A stretch of DNA of 64,000 nucleotides from Epiperipatus broadwayi (GCA_028023455.1 JAQFVV010012404.1:16047000-16110999), one strand, 5' to 3'; positions 48,174 through 60,117 are shown, numbered from the stretch's first letter. The notes: generated from the letters alone by a model not told the origin. Numbers and translations: made by a program.

Positions 48174-48318
48174 TCTGCTCCCATCATTTGATTTAAGATC
48201 ATCTTTGAATCACCAAATAGATAGTTGGATGCATTTTCAATTTTTTTTGCCTCATCTAATGTATCTAGGAATGTTGCATGTAGATTAATTGTATCAATAT
48301 TACTTGGAGTAAATGCAT
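48174..48318 (-). CDS. Haem peroxidase gene, upstream exon
   Basis: This 145-bp exon lies between an acceptor ending AATATAG and a GTAAGTAAA donor. It encodes AFTPSNIDTINLHATFLDTL, then DEAKKIENASNYLFGDSKMI and LNQMMGA, and leaves GA, which is completed by A of the next exon to give Glu. This part lies before the conserved catalytic domain and has no landmark residues of its own. Invertebrate peroxidases usually carry such a helical propeptide-like region here. The only open frame across the exon is the one that fits the neighbouring phases. It starts in phase 1, so at least one more coding exon lies upstream (to the right), which I could not find. Signal peptide and start codon are therefore not identified. 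Confidence 0.75.
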
Positions 48319-48866
48319 CTATATTTAATATATATAATTAGATAATTATGTATTAAATAAATATAATAAATTTTATTTTGAAAATTGCAACAATAATCTA
48401 TATGTTTTATTTGTTTTTTTTTTTGGTGGGGGAAATAATGTGATTTTTAATTAATAGTATATAATTTATAATAATTTATTTTTAAAGCATATTATTATTA
48501 TTATAAATATTAAAAATGTTTTGTTGCTATTAACAATGTAGTAATTATATACAAATATGATTAGCAGCCCATTGCACGCAAAATCTTATCCATTAGCTTC
48601 TCATAAAGGAACAATGAAGAAGAAATCATTATTCTATCGTTTGTCAATTACTAAATAATAAGTGTTTTAATAATTTTCTATCCTTGTTTCTTTCTTCAAT
48701 CATGAATAGCGAGATTTCTATTTACTAACCAATATTGTATGATTGACTGATAGCTGGAAAAAATGTAGAGCTTAATTAGGTTATAAAAAAAATCAAGTTT
48801 ATCCATCCAGAACATAAACCCAATTTATAGGCATGATAGGCAGATGACATATCTCTAACCATAAAG
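48319..48866. other. Upstream intron or flank, no feature seen
   Basis: AT-rich. A T-run followed by GGTGGGGG occurs near 48425. No upstream exon or promoter can be recognised. Confidence 0.45.
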
Positions 48867-48867
48867 C

Positions 48868-48930
<63 letters not shown>
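48867..48930. repeat. (TA)n microsatellite
   Basis: About 64 bases of uninterrupted TA, directly before the PLE-containing palindrome. A second TA run is at 49577-49598. Confidence 0.98.
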
Positions 48931-48934
<4 letters not shown>

Positions 48935-48944
48935 TTTAAATGCA

Positions 48945-50400
48945 AGTGTATTGTCTGTACTGAACTTAATGTAATTAGAAGGGATTTGACTCAGACTTTC
49001 AACCTCCCTACAGCTATTCATTCTATCTTATATAACCAACACACATATAGGGAAAAATATAAATGCTTTCCAATATATGTATTTTATGCTGAACTAACTA
49101 GCACTCATAAATTGATCCAGATCATCATCTTCCAAATTACCACATCAGTTTTTACTTCCCATTTTTTAGAAATTGGTCACAAACCTGATTTTGACAATAC
49201 AAAAATACTTGTTAATTTGGAAAGATATGATTTAAGAACTATGAGAGAGTCAATTGAAATATTAAAGAGACCTACTGGTTTAAATAGGGCTGACGAAACA
49301 CAACACATTCCAGCTGTGGGGAAACCTATCTTTTTATCTAATATTAACTTGAAATTAATAGGTGAAAAAACTGAGAGAAATAAATATTTTGTTAAGCCTC
49401 ATATTGTGAATGCTGAACTACTTCAAGTTGAATCTCACTTCTCTTCTCGCACTGAGTCATGTTATTCTTTGAGATCTAACGATTATTCTTTCAAAAGTTA
49501 ACCTTGATAATGGCGGTTACTAGTCCGTCAAAATATCGGATTGTAATGCAAAATAATACATGGTTGGTACCCAAATATATATATATATATATATATATGT
49601 TGAATCAGTATTCACCAGTTGGTCCAGATCATCATCTCCCACACTCAGTTTATATCAAGATAGTAAATCTTTAACTTTGGACAGATTCAATCTTCTCCAC
49701 CCTCCAACTCTTTAGCCATTCATATCATTGGAAATCTGATGATGGAACACTCAAAACAATTACTGATACCTGTCATACTCATGTTGACTTTAAGTCACTT
49801 TGACCCATTTAAATACACAGAAGAGGGTTGGACAGAATACAGGCTGATTACATATTTAAATTCAAGTATATTGTCTATACTGAACTTAATGTAAGTTCAA
49901 TATAGACAATATACTTGTATTTAAATATTACATATTCAGGATCCCTTCTAATTACATTAAGTTCAGTATAATCATTGTATTTAAATTATACATATCCAGC
50001 CTGTATTCTGCCTATCCCTCTTCTATGTATTTGAACAAATATATTAAGGTCCTATATCTGAAGGGTCAGAGTGTTTAAAGTCACCATGGGTATGACAATA
50101 ATATTGGCCTCAACAAGTGCTCTGGGTATTCCATCATCAGATTTTCAATGATATGAATGGCTGCAGAGTTGGAGGGTGGAGAAAGATTGAAGCCTGCCAT
50201 TAAAGTTTGAAGATTTGCTATCTTAATATAAACTGAGCACTGATTATATATATGGGAGAGAATGATTTGGGTCAACTGATGAGTGCTAATTTAGCATAAA
50301 ATATGTCGATCATTTATCTTTTTCACTTGTATGTAGTCATATATAGTGACTGTATAAGATGGAGAGAATAGCTGTAGGGAGATTGAAAGTCTGATTTCAA
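48945..50400 (+). mobile_element. PLE fragment with inverted terminal copies
   Basis: The sequence 48945-49100 (TATTGTCTGTACTGAACTTA, CAACCTCCCTACAGCTATTC) recurs inverted at 50330-50395 and, in part, near 49860-49990 in both orientations. The segment 49598-49895 (CTCCACCCTCCAACTCT, CATATCATTGGAAATCTGAT) is inverted at 49905-50235. The PLE endonuclease tail lies between. The arrangement resembles the tail-to-tail and partial inverted pLTRs described for Penelope. A TA microsatellite borders each block. Confidence 0.65.
49110..49501 (+). pseudogene. PLE-type GIY-YIG endonuclease C-terminal tail
   Basis: An open frame of 171 codons (48986-49501) is non-specific at first. From about residue 70 it reads HKPDFDNTKILVNLERYDLR, then TMRESIEILKRPTGLNRADE. 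The pattern H-x-F-x-W/D-x-N-x-K-I-L-x-x-E-x-x-x-x-x-R-x-x-x-E-x-x-x-I, then N-R-x-E/D, is the usual region after the GIY-YIG module in PLE polyproteins and related retroelements. The GIY-YIG residues and the RT are absent. The first part of the frame overlaps the terminal repeat and is probably not native coding sequence. Confidence 0.65.
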
Positions 50401-50436
50401 ATTATATATATATATATGCGTGTGTGTGTGCGTGTT

Positions 50437-51190
50437 AGATTTTGAATTTTTCATGAATTGATAATGTAAATAAATTAAAGAGTATAGTCATTTCCAAGCA
50501 AATTAGCTTCAGAAATGTTTTAGCAGTTATGTTGCTAGAAAATTATCAATCGCCATTGACACCTTCTGAGGCTAAACAATTTTTTGTTCTATTGTTCATT
50601 AATAGCTTTTTAATAAAAAATGTAATTAAAAATAAAAGATCTCTCTTTTATTTCTAAACCATATTGTTATTTGGATTTAAATCCAGAAAACTAATTTTAT
50701 AAGTACCATAATTCACAAGATTATAGTTTCTTTAAACATCATGTGAAAAATATTTCATATTCCCCCAAAAATTGTATGTGTTAACTTTGAATTTTTCATA
50801 ATCTTATGATGTAACCAAATTAATGTGTGAAGTCATTTCCATGTAAATTAATTTTGAAAGTGTCTCACCAGTTATGTTGCTAGGAAATCTATGAATTGCC
50901 ACTGATAGCTCCCAAAACAAAACCACTTTTTCCTCTATTGTTCATTAATAGTTTACGTTGTGAGCTTCTGAATCCTGATGCTTGTAGAAATAGAATTTTA
51001 GTTTTAAATCTATATAACAATTTGGGTTAGAAATTAGAATTTTTCATTTCTTGTTAAACCTTTGATTAAAAAGCTGTTAATGATCAATAGAATAAAAAAG
51101 TGATTTATCTTCGAGTGACAATTGATAATCTCCTTAGCAATATTACTACTAAAATACCTTTAAAGCTAATTACATGTTAATAGCCCCCTT
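50437..51190. repeat. Diverged local repeats, direct and inverted
   Basis: 50440-50625 and 50780-50965 are direct copies (GAATTTTTCAT, GTCATTTCCA, GTTATGTTGCTAG, CTATTGTTCATTAATAG). 50990-51180 contains an inverted, more diverged copy (for example AACAATTTGGGTTAGAAAT against ATTTCTAAACCATATTGTT). It is probably an old MITE or satellite remnant. Confidence 0.65.
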
Positions 51191-51960
51191 TAATTAGTTT
51201 ATATATGCATGACTGTGTGTATTTATGGTTTGAAAGTAATGCAGAGAAGTTATGGATAATAAGTACTGTAATAAAATTTAAGAAAATCATTCTGCAATTT
51301 AATAATTAGAATAAACAGTTACTTTCTCTAGTTCTGAAAAAAACATCAAAGAGCAATTCTAGTACATCCACCAGCTTTGTTCATGACTTGAGTTCCAGTT
51401 TAGGTTAGATAATCATTGTAATTTTTTTTCCAGCTTATTAACAGACTCCCCCCCCCCCCAAGAATCCTGCCTTTTAACTAATCCAATTAAACAACCATAC
51501 CTGATTAATAAATGACTATCTAACTACCACTATTAGTGTAAATAGTCTTGGATTAATCTAAATTGGTCAAATGGTGTCAATGGAAAATATTATAGTAAGA
51601 GAATGATATATTTTTATGAGCACTGTTATCATGATTACTACTAATTAAATGTGTATCATATGCATATGGTTCTAGAAACATGGTGTATATTTTTTACATT
51701 TGGATAAAACTAGGATTTACCCTTAGCCTAATAAATTACTTTAAATAAAACCTCAAAATTGTTCTTTTATAAGTCTGCAGTAATCTGCAGTGTGTTTCAG
51801 AATATAGACTATTTGTTTTTTATAATGACTCTATTGCAGTTTCATTGTATTTCTGTAATTAACATTTTTTTAAACACATTTTATAAACAATGTATTCTTT
51901 GAAAATTCCTTGCTAAATTCAAAAATTATGGTCCATTAATATAAGTTACTACAGACAAGA
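51191..51960. other. AT-rich, no gene; C12 homopolymer
   Basis: The only notable item is a run of 12 C at 51448-51459, unusual in this composition. No ORF or repeat match is seen. Confidence 0.5.
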
Positions 51961-51962
51961 TA

Positions 51963-53306
51963 CACCTTTATCCCACTTAGTGATGGCAATTGGTTCTCCA
52001 AAACTGATCATTAAGCAAGAATATCATTTACAGAATATGTATTTATAATGGAAGTCTATGGGGAAAAAATTGGTTGGTTCCTGTCAACGTAAAATATTCA
52101 CATTGGTTTCCAAGCTCAAAGATTTTCTTGATTTTTTCATTGTAATGATGACTAAATATGGTATCTAAAAAGAAAAGTTTTATATCATTAGGAAAAAAAA
52201 TGCATATTTTCACTGTTTAAAAAGTATAGAACAGCAAAAAGAAAGAGAAACTAAATTTGAATTTAATAGTTTTTATATTCTTTCACAGAAGTTTTTCATC
52301 ATAATGAAAAAAAATCCATACTGAAGTGCATATTTTTTAAATTTGAATTACGGTACATATTACTGTACATTTATGTTTATTAATTAAGTGAAATTATTCA
52401 AATTAAAAAACAATATTTAATTATAAATTATTTAATTGAACATAAAGACTTATTGCTGTACTCTAAAGTAACAAAAGGCTTAATGCGTATCGTAAATCAG
52501 TCAACTTTAGAAAAAAAAATTCAACTTATTTTTTTTTAAAAAAAAATCTAATTGTTAATTTTCTAAAACGTACACTAAGTTTAGTTTTCTTACTGTATAT
52601 TTTTAGTAATGTAATAGTACACACCCCCACCCCCATTTGTGTAGAAAGATTCATTCATTAACACTTATTTTAAATGCAATCTGCTTTTCTTTTTAAACTT
52701 TTTTTTAAAAAATGTTTTTCTTTTGATTTGAAACCATTTGGGTGTACATAATTAAGGAACAAGTTTGTGATGATGGTATTTTAGTTGTACTGTATTTATA
52801 TATTGGAGTATTTCATCATCTAATATAAGTGTTAAATGTCTTTAGAAAAATTAAACTTTATTTAAGTAATCCAAGTACTGTATATTATATTTAAATAAAG
52901 TTTAATTTTTCTAAAGACATTCAACACTTATATGTATATAGTATTATAGATTTATTATTTATATTTTAAGTTTATACGTTCTATAATCAAAATACTGAAT
53001 GCAGCACTAACATTGTGTTTTATGAATAATATATTGTATGTGCTATACAATTACAGCAAAGTCATTACCTGTATATGTATTACAATAATATACTTTTGCT
53101 TTTGGGTAAAATGAATTTAAAATACATATTCTCTGATGTCATCAGTGATGCAAAATTCAAGATGGCTGTCAAAAAATAAAAATAAAATTTTTTTCACGAT
53201 TGTTATAGTGAAAAATCGATTGTAAATCAAAGTAGTGGGTACAAATTGATGATGATCACTATTGTGAAATATTGCTAAGTAGACAATCATTAAGGGGGTA
53301 AAGGTG
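51963..53306. mobile_element. Non-autonomous DNA transposon, TA target duplication (second family)
   Basis: Left end CACCTTTATCCC and right end GGGGGTAAAGGTG are inverted copies, with TA outside each (51961-51962 and 53307-53308). The style resembles the element at 29189-30240, but the termini differ. No transposase was found in 1.34 kb. A perfect-type hairpin (52826-52930) is nested inside. Confidence 0.7.
52826..52930. mobile_element. Short hairpin MITE, 40-bp arms
   Basis: Arms 52826-52865 and 52891-52930 are almost perfect inverted copies (AATGTCTTTAGAAAAATTAA and mate) around a 25-base loop. The same arm sequence, diverged, is at 44655-44695 and 45045-45065 in the nested palindrome. Confidence 0.8.
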
Positions 53307-53308
53307 TA

Positions 53309-53955
53309 TATTAATTTAACTCTTTTTTTCTTAAGTTTAAAATAATATGGTTGTTTTTCACACATTAATCTTTTTAAATATGGTAGTGATAATTCTTTTA
53401 TATTTGTCCTATTTTTTTAATTTTACTTTTACTAATAACAATATCACTAACATTAATGATGATGATTAAATGTTATCAATTCTTAGTATTGACATTTTTC
53501 TAGTTATTTTATCTATCTTTAGGCAAATAATGTAACAAATCTACATACAATATAATTTGATAAAGTAAATATGTTAAACATTACATTTGTTTTATTAAAA
53601 TTCATTCTTAAATATTCAAGTTTAATTCAAAAAGATAAGTAGATTATTTGTGTATTTATGATATGTTCAGTAGGCTTGAGAAGTGAGGCCATTTTTGAAT
53701 TTCAGAATAGCATGACATGATATCAGTTTTGTTCACTCGATCAGACCGAGATGTTTTATTTAATGAATTATCGAGAAATCCTTAGTTAAAAATAGATATC
53801 CTTCTAATCTAAATCAAGATGGTTAGAACAATAGATAATTATTAAATCATCATCATTATCATCATAGTTTTCAATAAGATGAGGTTTAATCTAGTTACTC
53901 TGAACTCTAGCTTTTCCATAACACATCATCAAAATAACTATCTCTTATTTATTCA
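53309..53955. other. AT-rich, no feature seen
   Basis: No coding or repeat signal is supported. A block of CATCATCATTATCATCATAG near 53838 is low complexity. Confidence 0.5.
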
Positions 53956-55905
53956 TTTCACATGTGGTCTTTTTCTAGGTCTTTTACAAATCTTTTGGAT
54001 TCTTGAATTCAATTTAAAACTTCAACTGTTCATCTATTATAATCTTTTTTAACATAATGCCCAATTCAGCTTCATTTTAGTCTTTTAATTGTTTCGATGA
54101 TATCAGTGATATCTAATTGTTCTCTCACTCATGTAGTTCTTTTTTCAGATACTTCCAATATATGCCTCTCTATACTTTATTGGATGGTCTGAAGTTTTTG
54201 TATTTCTATTCCATTAAGTCTGAGTCACAAAGTCCAAAAATATGGTGATCAAAGACATCTATTAAAGACTTTCCTTTTCAAACACATAGACATAATTCCT
54301 TTTAATATTATTTCTACCAAATGTCTTTCCATTTGTTTTAACTCACAATTATGTAATATAATTCATGTTTAGTTTTATTTTTTACTTATATCATCAAAAA
54401 TGGAAATTAATCAAATCCATTATGCTGTTCTTTTATATAAATTATAAAAAAAATATACAACTATTTAAATATAATTTTTTAAAATTATTTATTATAATTT
54501 TTTTTTTACTTTTATCTGATAATTATTACATTTCCTGAATGTTTGAAACATTTATTACAAAAAATAACCACATCACCTGCAAAATGTAGATGATTTAAAT
54601 AATCTCCATTTACTTTTAATCCATTCATATTTCACTTTAATTCACAAAATACTTCTTGTAAAATTACTGTAAAATGTTTTGGAAATATAGAATCACCTTT
54701 TTCATTGTTAATCTTATTAGCATCACTATGGAATCTAATCTCTGCTGTTACAATGTGAAAAATATTTTTTTAAAATATAACATTAATCTAGATTTATATT
54801 TTGATAATCCAATATTTTAATCATTATAGAAATGCTTATACAATGAAATGCCTTTTCATAATGTACAAATTCAAAGCATTATGATAACTTAAACTTATTG
54901 GAATTTTCCATAACTTCTCTCATAAATTAGATGTGGTCTACGATTAAAACTACTTTTAAATCGAGCATGTTTACTTGTTCTTTTGATTGAGTTGTATTTA
55001 TCTTGATAAAGATTTTCGATAGAACTGATATCTGTAATTTCTAATAACTTTTTTTATCACATCCCTTAAATATTAATATTATTATTACTTTTTGTTATTC
55101 ATTTGTTAAAAATCTTTATCATTTAGACATTTAGGACTTCCTTTGCTTTCTTTAAGATATAAATAATGATTCTATTATTTTTTTGAAATTTTCTTTTCTT
55201 CATAGATTTAATTGTACATTTCACTTCTTCATTTAAAATCATTGGAAATTCAGATGTATTAATTATTAATGATATTTTCCCTTCCTTGTTCTTTATTACT
55301 ATTTTTTTTTTTTCTATAAAAAATCTTCTACATATTTTATCATATCATCTCTGGTTTTAATATTAGTTTCATTTTTTTTTATTGCAGAAAAAACTTTCCT
55401 TGCAATAGCAATATGTTGTTTTATAGCTTTGAGACTTTTATTCTTTTTTGTAGCCTTTTTTGCCAATTCCCAATTATATTATTATTAATTCTTTTTATAT
55501 CATTTTACAAAACACCAGAATTCAAATCTTTTTAATTAATAATTTTAAAAAAAAAATCATATTCTTTTTTTTCGCCATATATTCTCTTGTTTCAGTAAAA
55601 ATAACTATTTTTGTACCAATTATCTTTCTTGCAATTTTTAATAGAGTATCAGTTATCTTTTTATTGATTTCAATCAAGTTTGAATCATCTTCAAAGTTAG
55701 TTAATATTTTAAAATGATTTGAAAATTCTAATTTAAATTCATTAGAGTAATTCTGAAAATTATAAATATCTACTGTTAATAATGTTTTTCTTAATAGTTT
55801 TTGCCTCTAGTTTTCAAATAAAACATTTCTTACATCATAGTAATTGATGGTTATTTCTTGAGTTGAATCTATTAAGAACATAATCTTGAAATATATATTT
55901 TTTTG
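53956..55905 (-). pseudogene. LINE reverse transcriptase, C-terminal part
   Basis: Read from 55905 leftwards. KLEFSNHFKILTNFEDDSNL and KITDTLLKIARKIIG near 55700 lead into the RT. VHYEKAFHCI near 54855 matches the D-Y-x-K-A-F-D-x-(V/I) motif with the first catalytic Asp changed to His. At about 54095-53985 the tail reads KRLKWSWIGHYVKKD, then NRWTVEVLNW. That matches the R-L-x-W-x-G-H-V-x-R-x-x-x-x-R-W-T-x-x-V-L-x-W ending common to RTE-like and related LINEs. Stops and frameshifts are frequent. It belongs with the endonuclease part at 57370-58337, from which an insertion separates it. Confidence 0.75.
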
Positions 55906-55916
55906 TTTCTCAATAT

Positions 55917-57060
55917 TGTAACAAAAACACGATGATCGAAAGCTTAACTTCCCTTTTATTTATATATAATGGGGAATTCTTAAAATTCAATATTGTCCAC
56001 TTTCCGCTACCACAAGCAGAGAGAACATATGGACATAAACGAGTCTATATCTGTACTTGACCGAACCTGTAACTATACGGGTATAGCCCCAGGTTATTTT
56101 TCCCGGTCAACTATCTCTCGACTGCTGTAAGATTTAACAGAGTTATAGCGCTTGGATATTTATAAATTTTAATGGGATCAAAATACTGCACCACTAGCTT
56201 CACGTATTAATTCAGTACTCAAAATGAGTAATAATTATTTCTCAAACCCTAAGACTATATTACTTTTTGGAGTGGCGAAGAATGAGATGAACAGATTTAA
56301 ATCAAGAAAAGATATTTAATACAATAAATTAAACAGTAAAAGAAATACTTTAAATCATTTACACACAATAACAAAAAAATAGATTATATGCTATAATGCT
56401 ATGAGGAAAACAAAATAAAAGATCCTATAAATGATTGGACATTTATAATCATCATTCAGTATATATATATAAAAAGTCAAAGAATGTCTTTATCATTCAA
56501 AGTAAGAATTTGGCCATTGTCTAAATTAAAGGTATGTGCACAGGGAATATAAAATGTAGTATACATATTTACCTAGGTTATTAAGTCTCTGAATTAATTT
56601 GAAGTCTTGCTGACCACCACATGGAATTTCTCCACTTCTTTAGCAGGGAACGGTCATTCTTAGGTTAGATTTTGGTTGTGGGAACTCCTCTGCATTTAGG
56701 ACATCAAGGACCAGGCAAAACGAACACTCTGGCAGGTGCTACATCGGCAGCTGTTACATCTAGATGGGAACCATTAGAGCACAGTGAGTCTGGATCGGCA
56801 AGCGATCACGACGGTCCTTAGCCAGCCATCCTTGATGAGTCACTGATGTTAGAAATCATATCTTGTTAATTATGTCTGCTTATTCAACATCTCGACAAGA
56901 AGTCTCTACCAATTCTAATCCATACTGAAATTTTTTAATTAAAAGAATTCCACAGTCCTTTGTCCTTTCGATCCTTTGTTTTCATTTTTATTCCCACCTT
57001 TCCTTTCTGAATGCGCCTTCGGCCATTTATATAGATTTGCCTTTACATAATTTTGTAGCA
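55917..57060. mobile_element. LTR-like insertion splitting the LINE
   Basis: Ends TGTAACAAAA (55917) and TTTTGTAGCA (57060) form short imperfect inverted termini of the TG...CA type. On the minus strand a TCTATATAAATGGC box near 57030 and AATAAAAATG near 56985 could be promoter and polyadenylation signals of an LTR. The segment is clearly less AT-rich than the LINE (for example 56740-56830, with TACATCGGCAGCTG and CGATCACGACGG). It has no ORF. No exact target duplication was found. The classification is an inference; that it is foreign to the LINE is well supported. Confidence 0.45.
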
Positions 57061-57369
57061 CTATGTACATTTATTTCTTATTTCTCTTTTAATTACACAG
57101 ATTTTTATTAAAATGTTTTTTATTTTTGACATTATTGACAAGCATAAATTATTGCTGTCTTTATCATACTTCATACACGCATTTCGTTTTATCATCAAAT
57201 GTGTACTTTTATGACCCAGATCCTTATCTTTCAGTCATGTTTTAAATTTCTATTTTACTTTTATTTAATCTCTTCAAACTTTACTTTTTTTTTATACATC
57301 ATATTTTAGTTTGTCTTTCATTTATATTTCTTTATCACTATTAATTTTCTAATGTACAATTTCAATATT

Positions 57370-58337
57370 TCTAACTTTACTTATTTTCCATTTCACAAAA
57401 TCTTGACTTTAGAGGGTAAAAGATAAGAATCTTTTCAATTCTAATTCCCTCTCTTTTCTTAATTAAAACATTTCTTTGTTTATAATTTTTTTTAAACTCA
57501 TTTTTTAGTATTCCAAACACAATATTTAATATTTTTTTAAATGTTAAATATCTATGTGTGATCGCAGTCTGTGCGATCATCACAATATATAATATAATTC
57601 TGCTATATCTTCATTTGCATTATTACATATGTATTTCCATTTAATTTTTTTAAAACCACAATATATAGCTTTTTTTCTTCAAATTCCAAATGACTATGAC
57701 TTCTATCATTTTTATAATCATAACCAAATTTATCCACAACACTTTATTTTTTACTCAATTATCAATTCTGGCAGATCAATTGCATTTTGTATATCCATAT
57801 AAAAATTCTTTATTTTTTTAGCTATATGACAACTTGGTGCATAAAGCTGAATTACCCATATTTAATTTCTTTTATAAAGTCAAAAAACTAATCTTGCCAC
57901 TCTGTTTGATATTTCATCAATCTCCACAACATCATTCTTCCATTATTCATTATAATATATTCTACTCCACATGTGATTCCAATATTTATGCCTTTATAGT
58001 AAAACCCATGTTCACTTTTTAAATCAATTGTCTCCTCATCTTTTCTACTAATATCACAAGGGTCAACAATGCCTCATTTAATATTCATCAGTTTTTCCTC
58101 CAATTTGTCCAATGTTCCTTTATTTGAAAGTGAGCTGCAGTTGTAGATATTTAAATGAAAAATTATCATCATAGGCAGTTTGAAGAAATTTTTACCAGTC
58201 TTCATCTTTGGCTGCCAACTATGGTCTTGACTGACAACATTACAACTATTTGGTATTAAGAACCATAATTTAATTTTATATATATCATGATTGTAAGTAT
58301 CTCTTAGAAAATAATCATTCACACAGTATTTATTCAC
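57370..58337 (-). pseudogene. LINE apurinic endonuclease domain
   Basis: On the minus strand from about 58150: NIYNCSSLSNKGTLDKLEEK, then LMNIKWDIIGISETRR in a following frame. This matches the APE-type endonuclease start (N-x-R-S-L, then D-I-x-G-(L/I)-S-E-T-R-R) with the catalytic Glu of S-E-T present. Next come QLYAPSCHIA near 57835 (the Y-A-P block), and a segment FGILKNEFKKNYKQRN then IRIEKILIF near 57540-57430, corresponding to the later F-G-x-x-N-E-R-G region. It is interrupted by several stops. Together with 53956-55905 this is one 5'-to-3' LINE on the minus strand. Confidence 0.75.
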
Positions 58338-59090
58338 CTTTCAATAAAAATCAACTGATATTTTATTTAAAAAAACTATGAGGTAACTGAAAAGAAAGAT
58401 TACATTTTTGTTTATCTCAAACTCAGAGGTACAAAAATCAATAAACGCACAGTGCTAGCTGATGCATTTTGATAATATCTTACCCATGCTTGTTTATTAA
58501 ACAAAAAATCACATAGTAATAACAGCTATAACATAAAAACATATAGAATGGACATTAGAAAATTGTTCTCAGTTTACCTAAGACCTCACAGAGGGATCAT
58601 AGAATCTCATATCAATTAATAGCAAAATTCTTTCTGCAGTTAACAAATACCATAAAGTTATTTATTTTCAATTTAAAATAAATTTTGAAGATTTAAATTA
58701 TGGGGAAAAAACTAATGTATTTAAAATTGATGTTGAAGAAGTTTCTCACTGTTAATATTTGTGCATTTTTGTCTATTATGAATTTTTTTAATAATTTAAC
58801 TTTTCTGATAATATAATATATATTTATTAAGTCTTTGAATTGTTTTAGCTAATAACTATATTCATTTGGTTTCACATTCTAATGGATTTTTTTTTTGGTT
58901 TGAATTTTATACAAATTCTACATAATACTAATTGCAGAAATTGATAACAAACTAATGATTTTATAATCTCTTAAATCTTATTTATTTTATATAATTAATA
59001 ATAATAACAATAATAAAATTATTCAAGCATGAGTGCATGTGTGGCGCAACTGTTCCCAAAAGCTATTAATACAAAATAGCTAACTAAAAA
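58338..59090. other. AT-rich, no feature seen
   Basis: Possible 5' flank of the LINE. No ORF or repeat is recognised. Confidence 0.5.
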
Positions 59091-59447
59091 TAATAAACTA
59101 GCTGAGCGCTTTCAAAGGATTTTGCCTTCATAATCATAGCTTGCTAATGCATTTAATGATATGCAAATATGCTAATTCCATTTTTTTGATAAAGCATAGC
59201 ACATGTCCTTCCTATTTATGGCATCGTTGTCTTGTGAGATGAATAAAGAATCTTTGATTTTTCTTTTAAGGTCATGTCTCTCTCTACACACGATTGTGGG
59301 ATTATCCAGAATGTGCTTGTGGTGACTTGTGCTCTGGTGCTGATAGAAAACTGAATAGGTAGAAGGATTGTTGCGAGCTTTATTGTATGAATATTTATGT
59401 TGTGCTAATTGTGTGGCCAAAGATGCTATAAAATTATAAAACTTCAA
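59091..59447 (-). pseudogene. PLE endonuclease tail and 3' end, family of the 11-kb element
   Basis: On the minus strand LAQHKYSYNKARNNPSTYSV aligns with LAQHVYAYNKALVDPSHPSI of the element at 11.4-12.5 kb, and HDLKRKIKDSLF with GKLKRHVMSSLM. It continues SQDNDAINRKDMCYALSKKW, like the INRKE-type region in other PLEs. Downstream (59160-59100) a block with TTATGAAGG and CCTTTGAAAGCGCTC parallels the 3' end of the 11-kb element near 12655-12690. It starts abruptly at 59447, so the RT is missing. Confidence 0.7.
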
Positions 59448-59489
59448 TAAACTTTTTCTCAGAAAATGAAATTTAAAAAATCATACAAA

Positions 59490-59620
59490 GTATCTAAAAA
59501 GAAAAGCTTTATTTAATCATAATAACATGGTATACTTAGAATGCTTTCAACTACTGAGTAGTCATGAATTTGTAATATTTATAAGACAATAATCAAAATA
59601 AAAAATTTGCATAATAAATG
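59490..59620. repeat. Inverted repeat arm, left
   Basis: Reverse-complement match to 60118-60275. The shared core TGACTACTCAGTAGT is itself nearly palindromic; further matches are CATGGTATACTTAGAATG and AAATTTGCATAAT. Confidence 0.75.
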
Positions 59621-59817
59621 AATTGTAAATAAGTTTATTTAGAAAAAACACTTTATAAAGGAGGGCACAGGATTCTTTTTTATCGATATCATGATGACAT
59701 ACCAGGACTCCTTCACTTTACATTAATCACCAAGTTGGCCTTCACATTCTCCTGTAATGAATCATCTGATTCACAATTCCAAGGACAAACTGCCATCTGA
59801 ACTCAAGATTAAGTGGT

Positions 59818-60117
59818 GTACAAAATTATATGTAACAACACTTACTGCCATGCAGTTTATTATGGTGAATCATATGCCAACTTTATTTATCTGCTATCAA
59901 GCTAAAGCACACTCTTGAGCCAAATCCATTTTCTTTGAACATGAATCCAAATTCAGACACAGCTTTGAATCTGCATATGCCAACACCAGCTGTTCTGAAT
60001 GTAATGATGCCAAACATAAAATGAAGGAGACCTGGTATATTACCAAGAATAGACATGCCACCAACAAAAAATAATTTAATGTTCCCCTTTCAAAAAAGTG
60101 GCTCATCTGAACAAATC
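59818..60117 (+). pseudogene. GIY-YIG-like PLE endonuclease fragment
   Basis: YKIICNNTYCHAVYYGESYA near 59820-59880 resembles the Y-x-x-x-C-x-x-C-x-x-x-Y-I-G-E-T start of PLE endonucleases (V-Y-Y-G-E-S here). After a frame break, HESKFRHSFESAYANTSCSE and KMKETWYITKNRHATNKK near 59945-60075 match the following H-x-F-x-F and R-R-x-x-E-x-W-x-I-x-x-x-x-x-x-x-N-K blocks. It lies between the inverted arms 59490-59620 and 60118-60275, on the opposite strand to the relic at 59091-59447. Confidence 0.55.

Noticed and set aside
55460-55717. 85-codon plus-strand hydrophobic ORF
   Set aside because: Antisense of the LINE coding region (KLEFSNHFKILTN on the minus strand).
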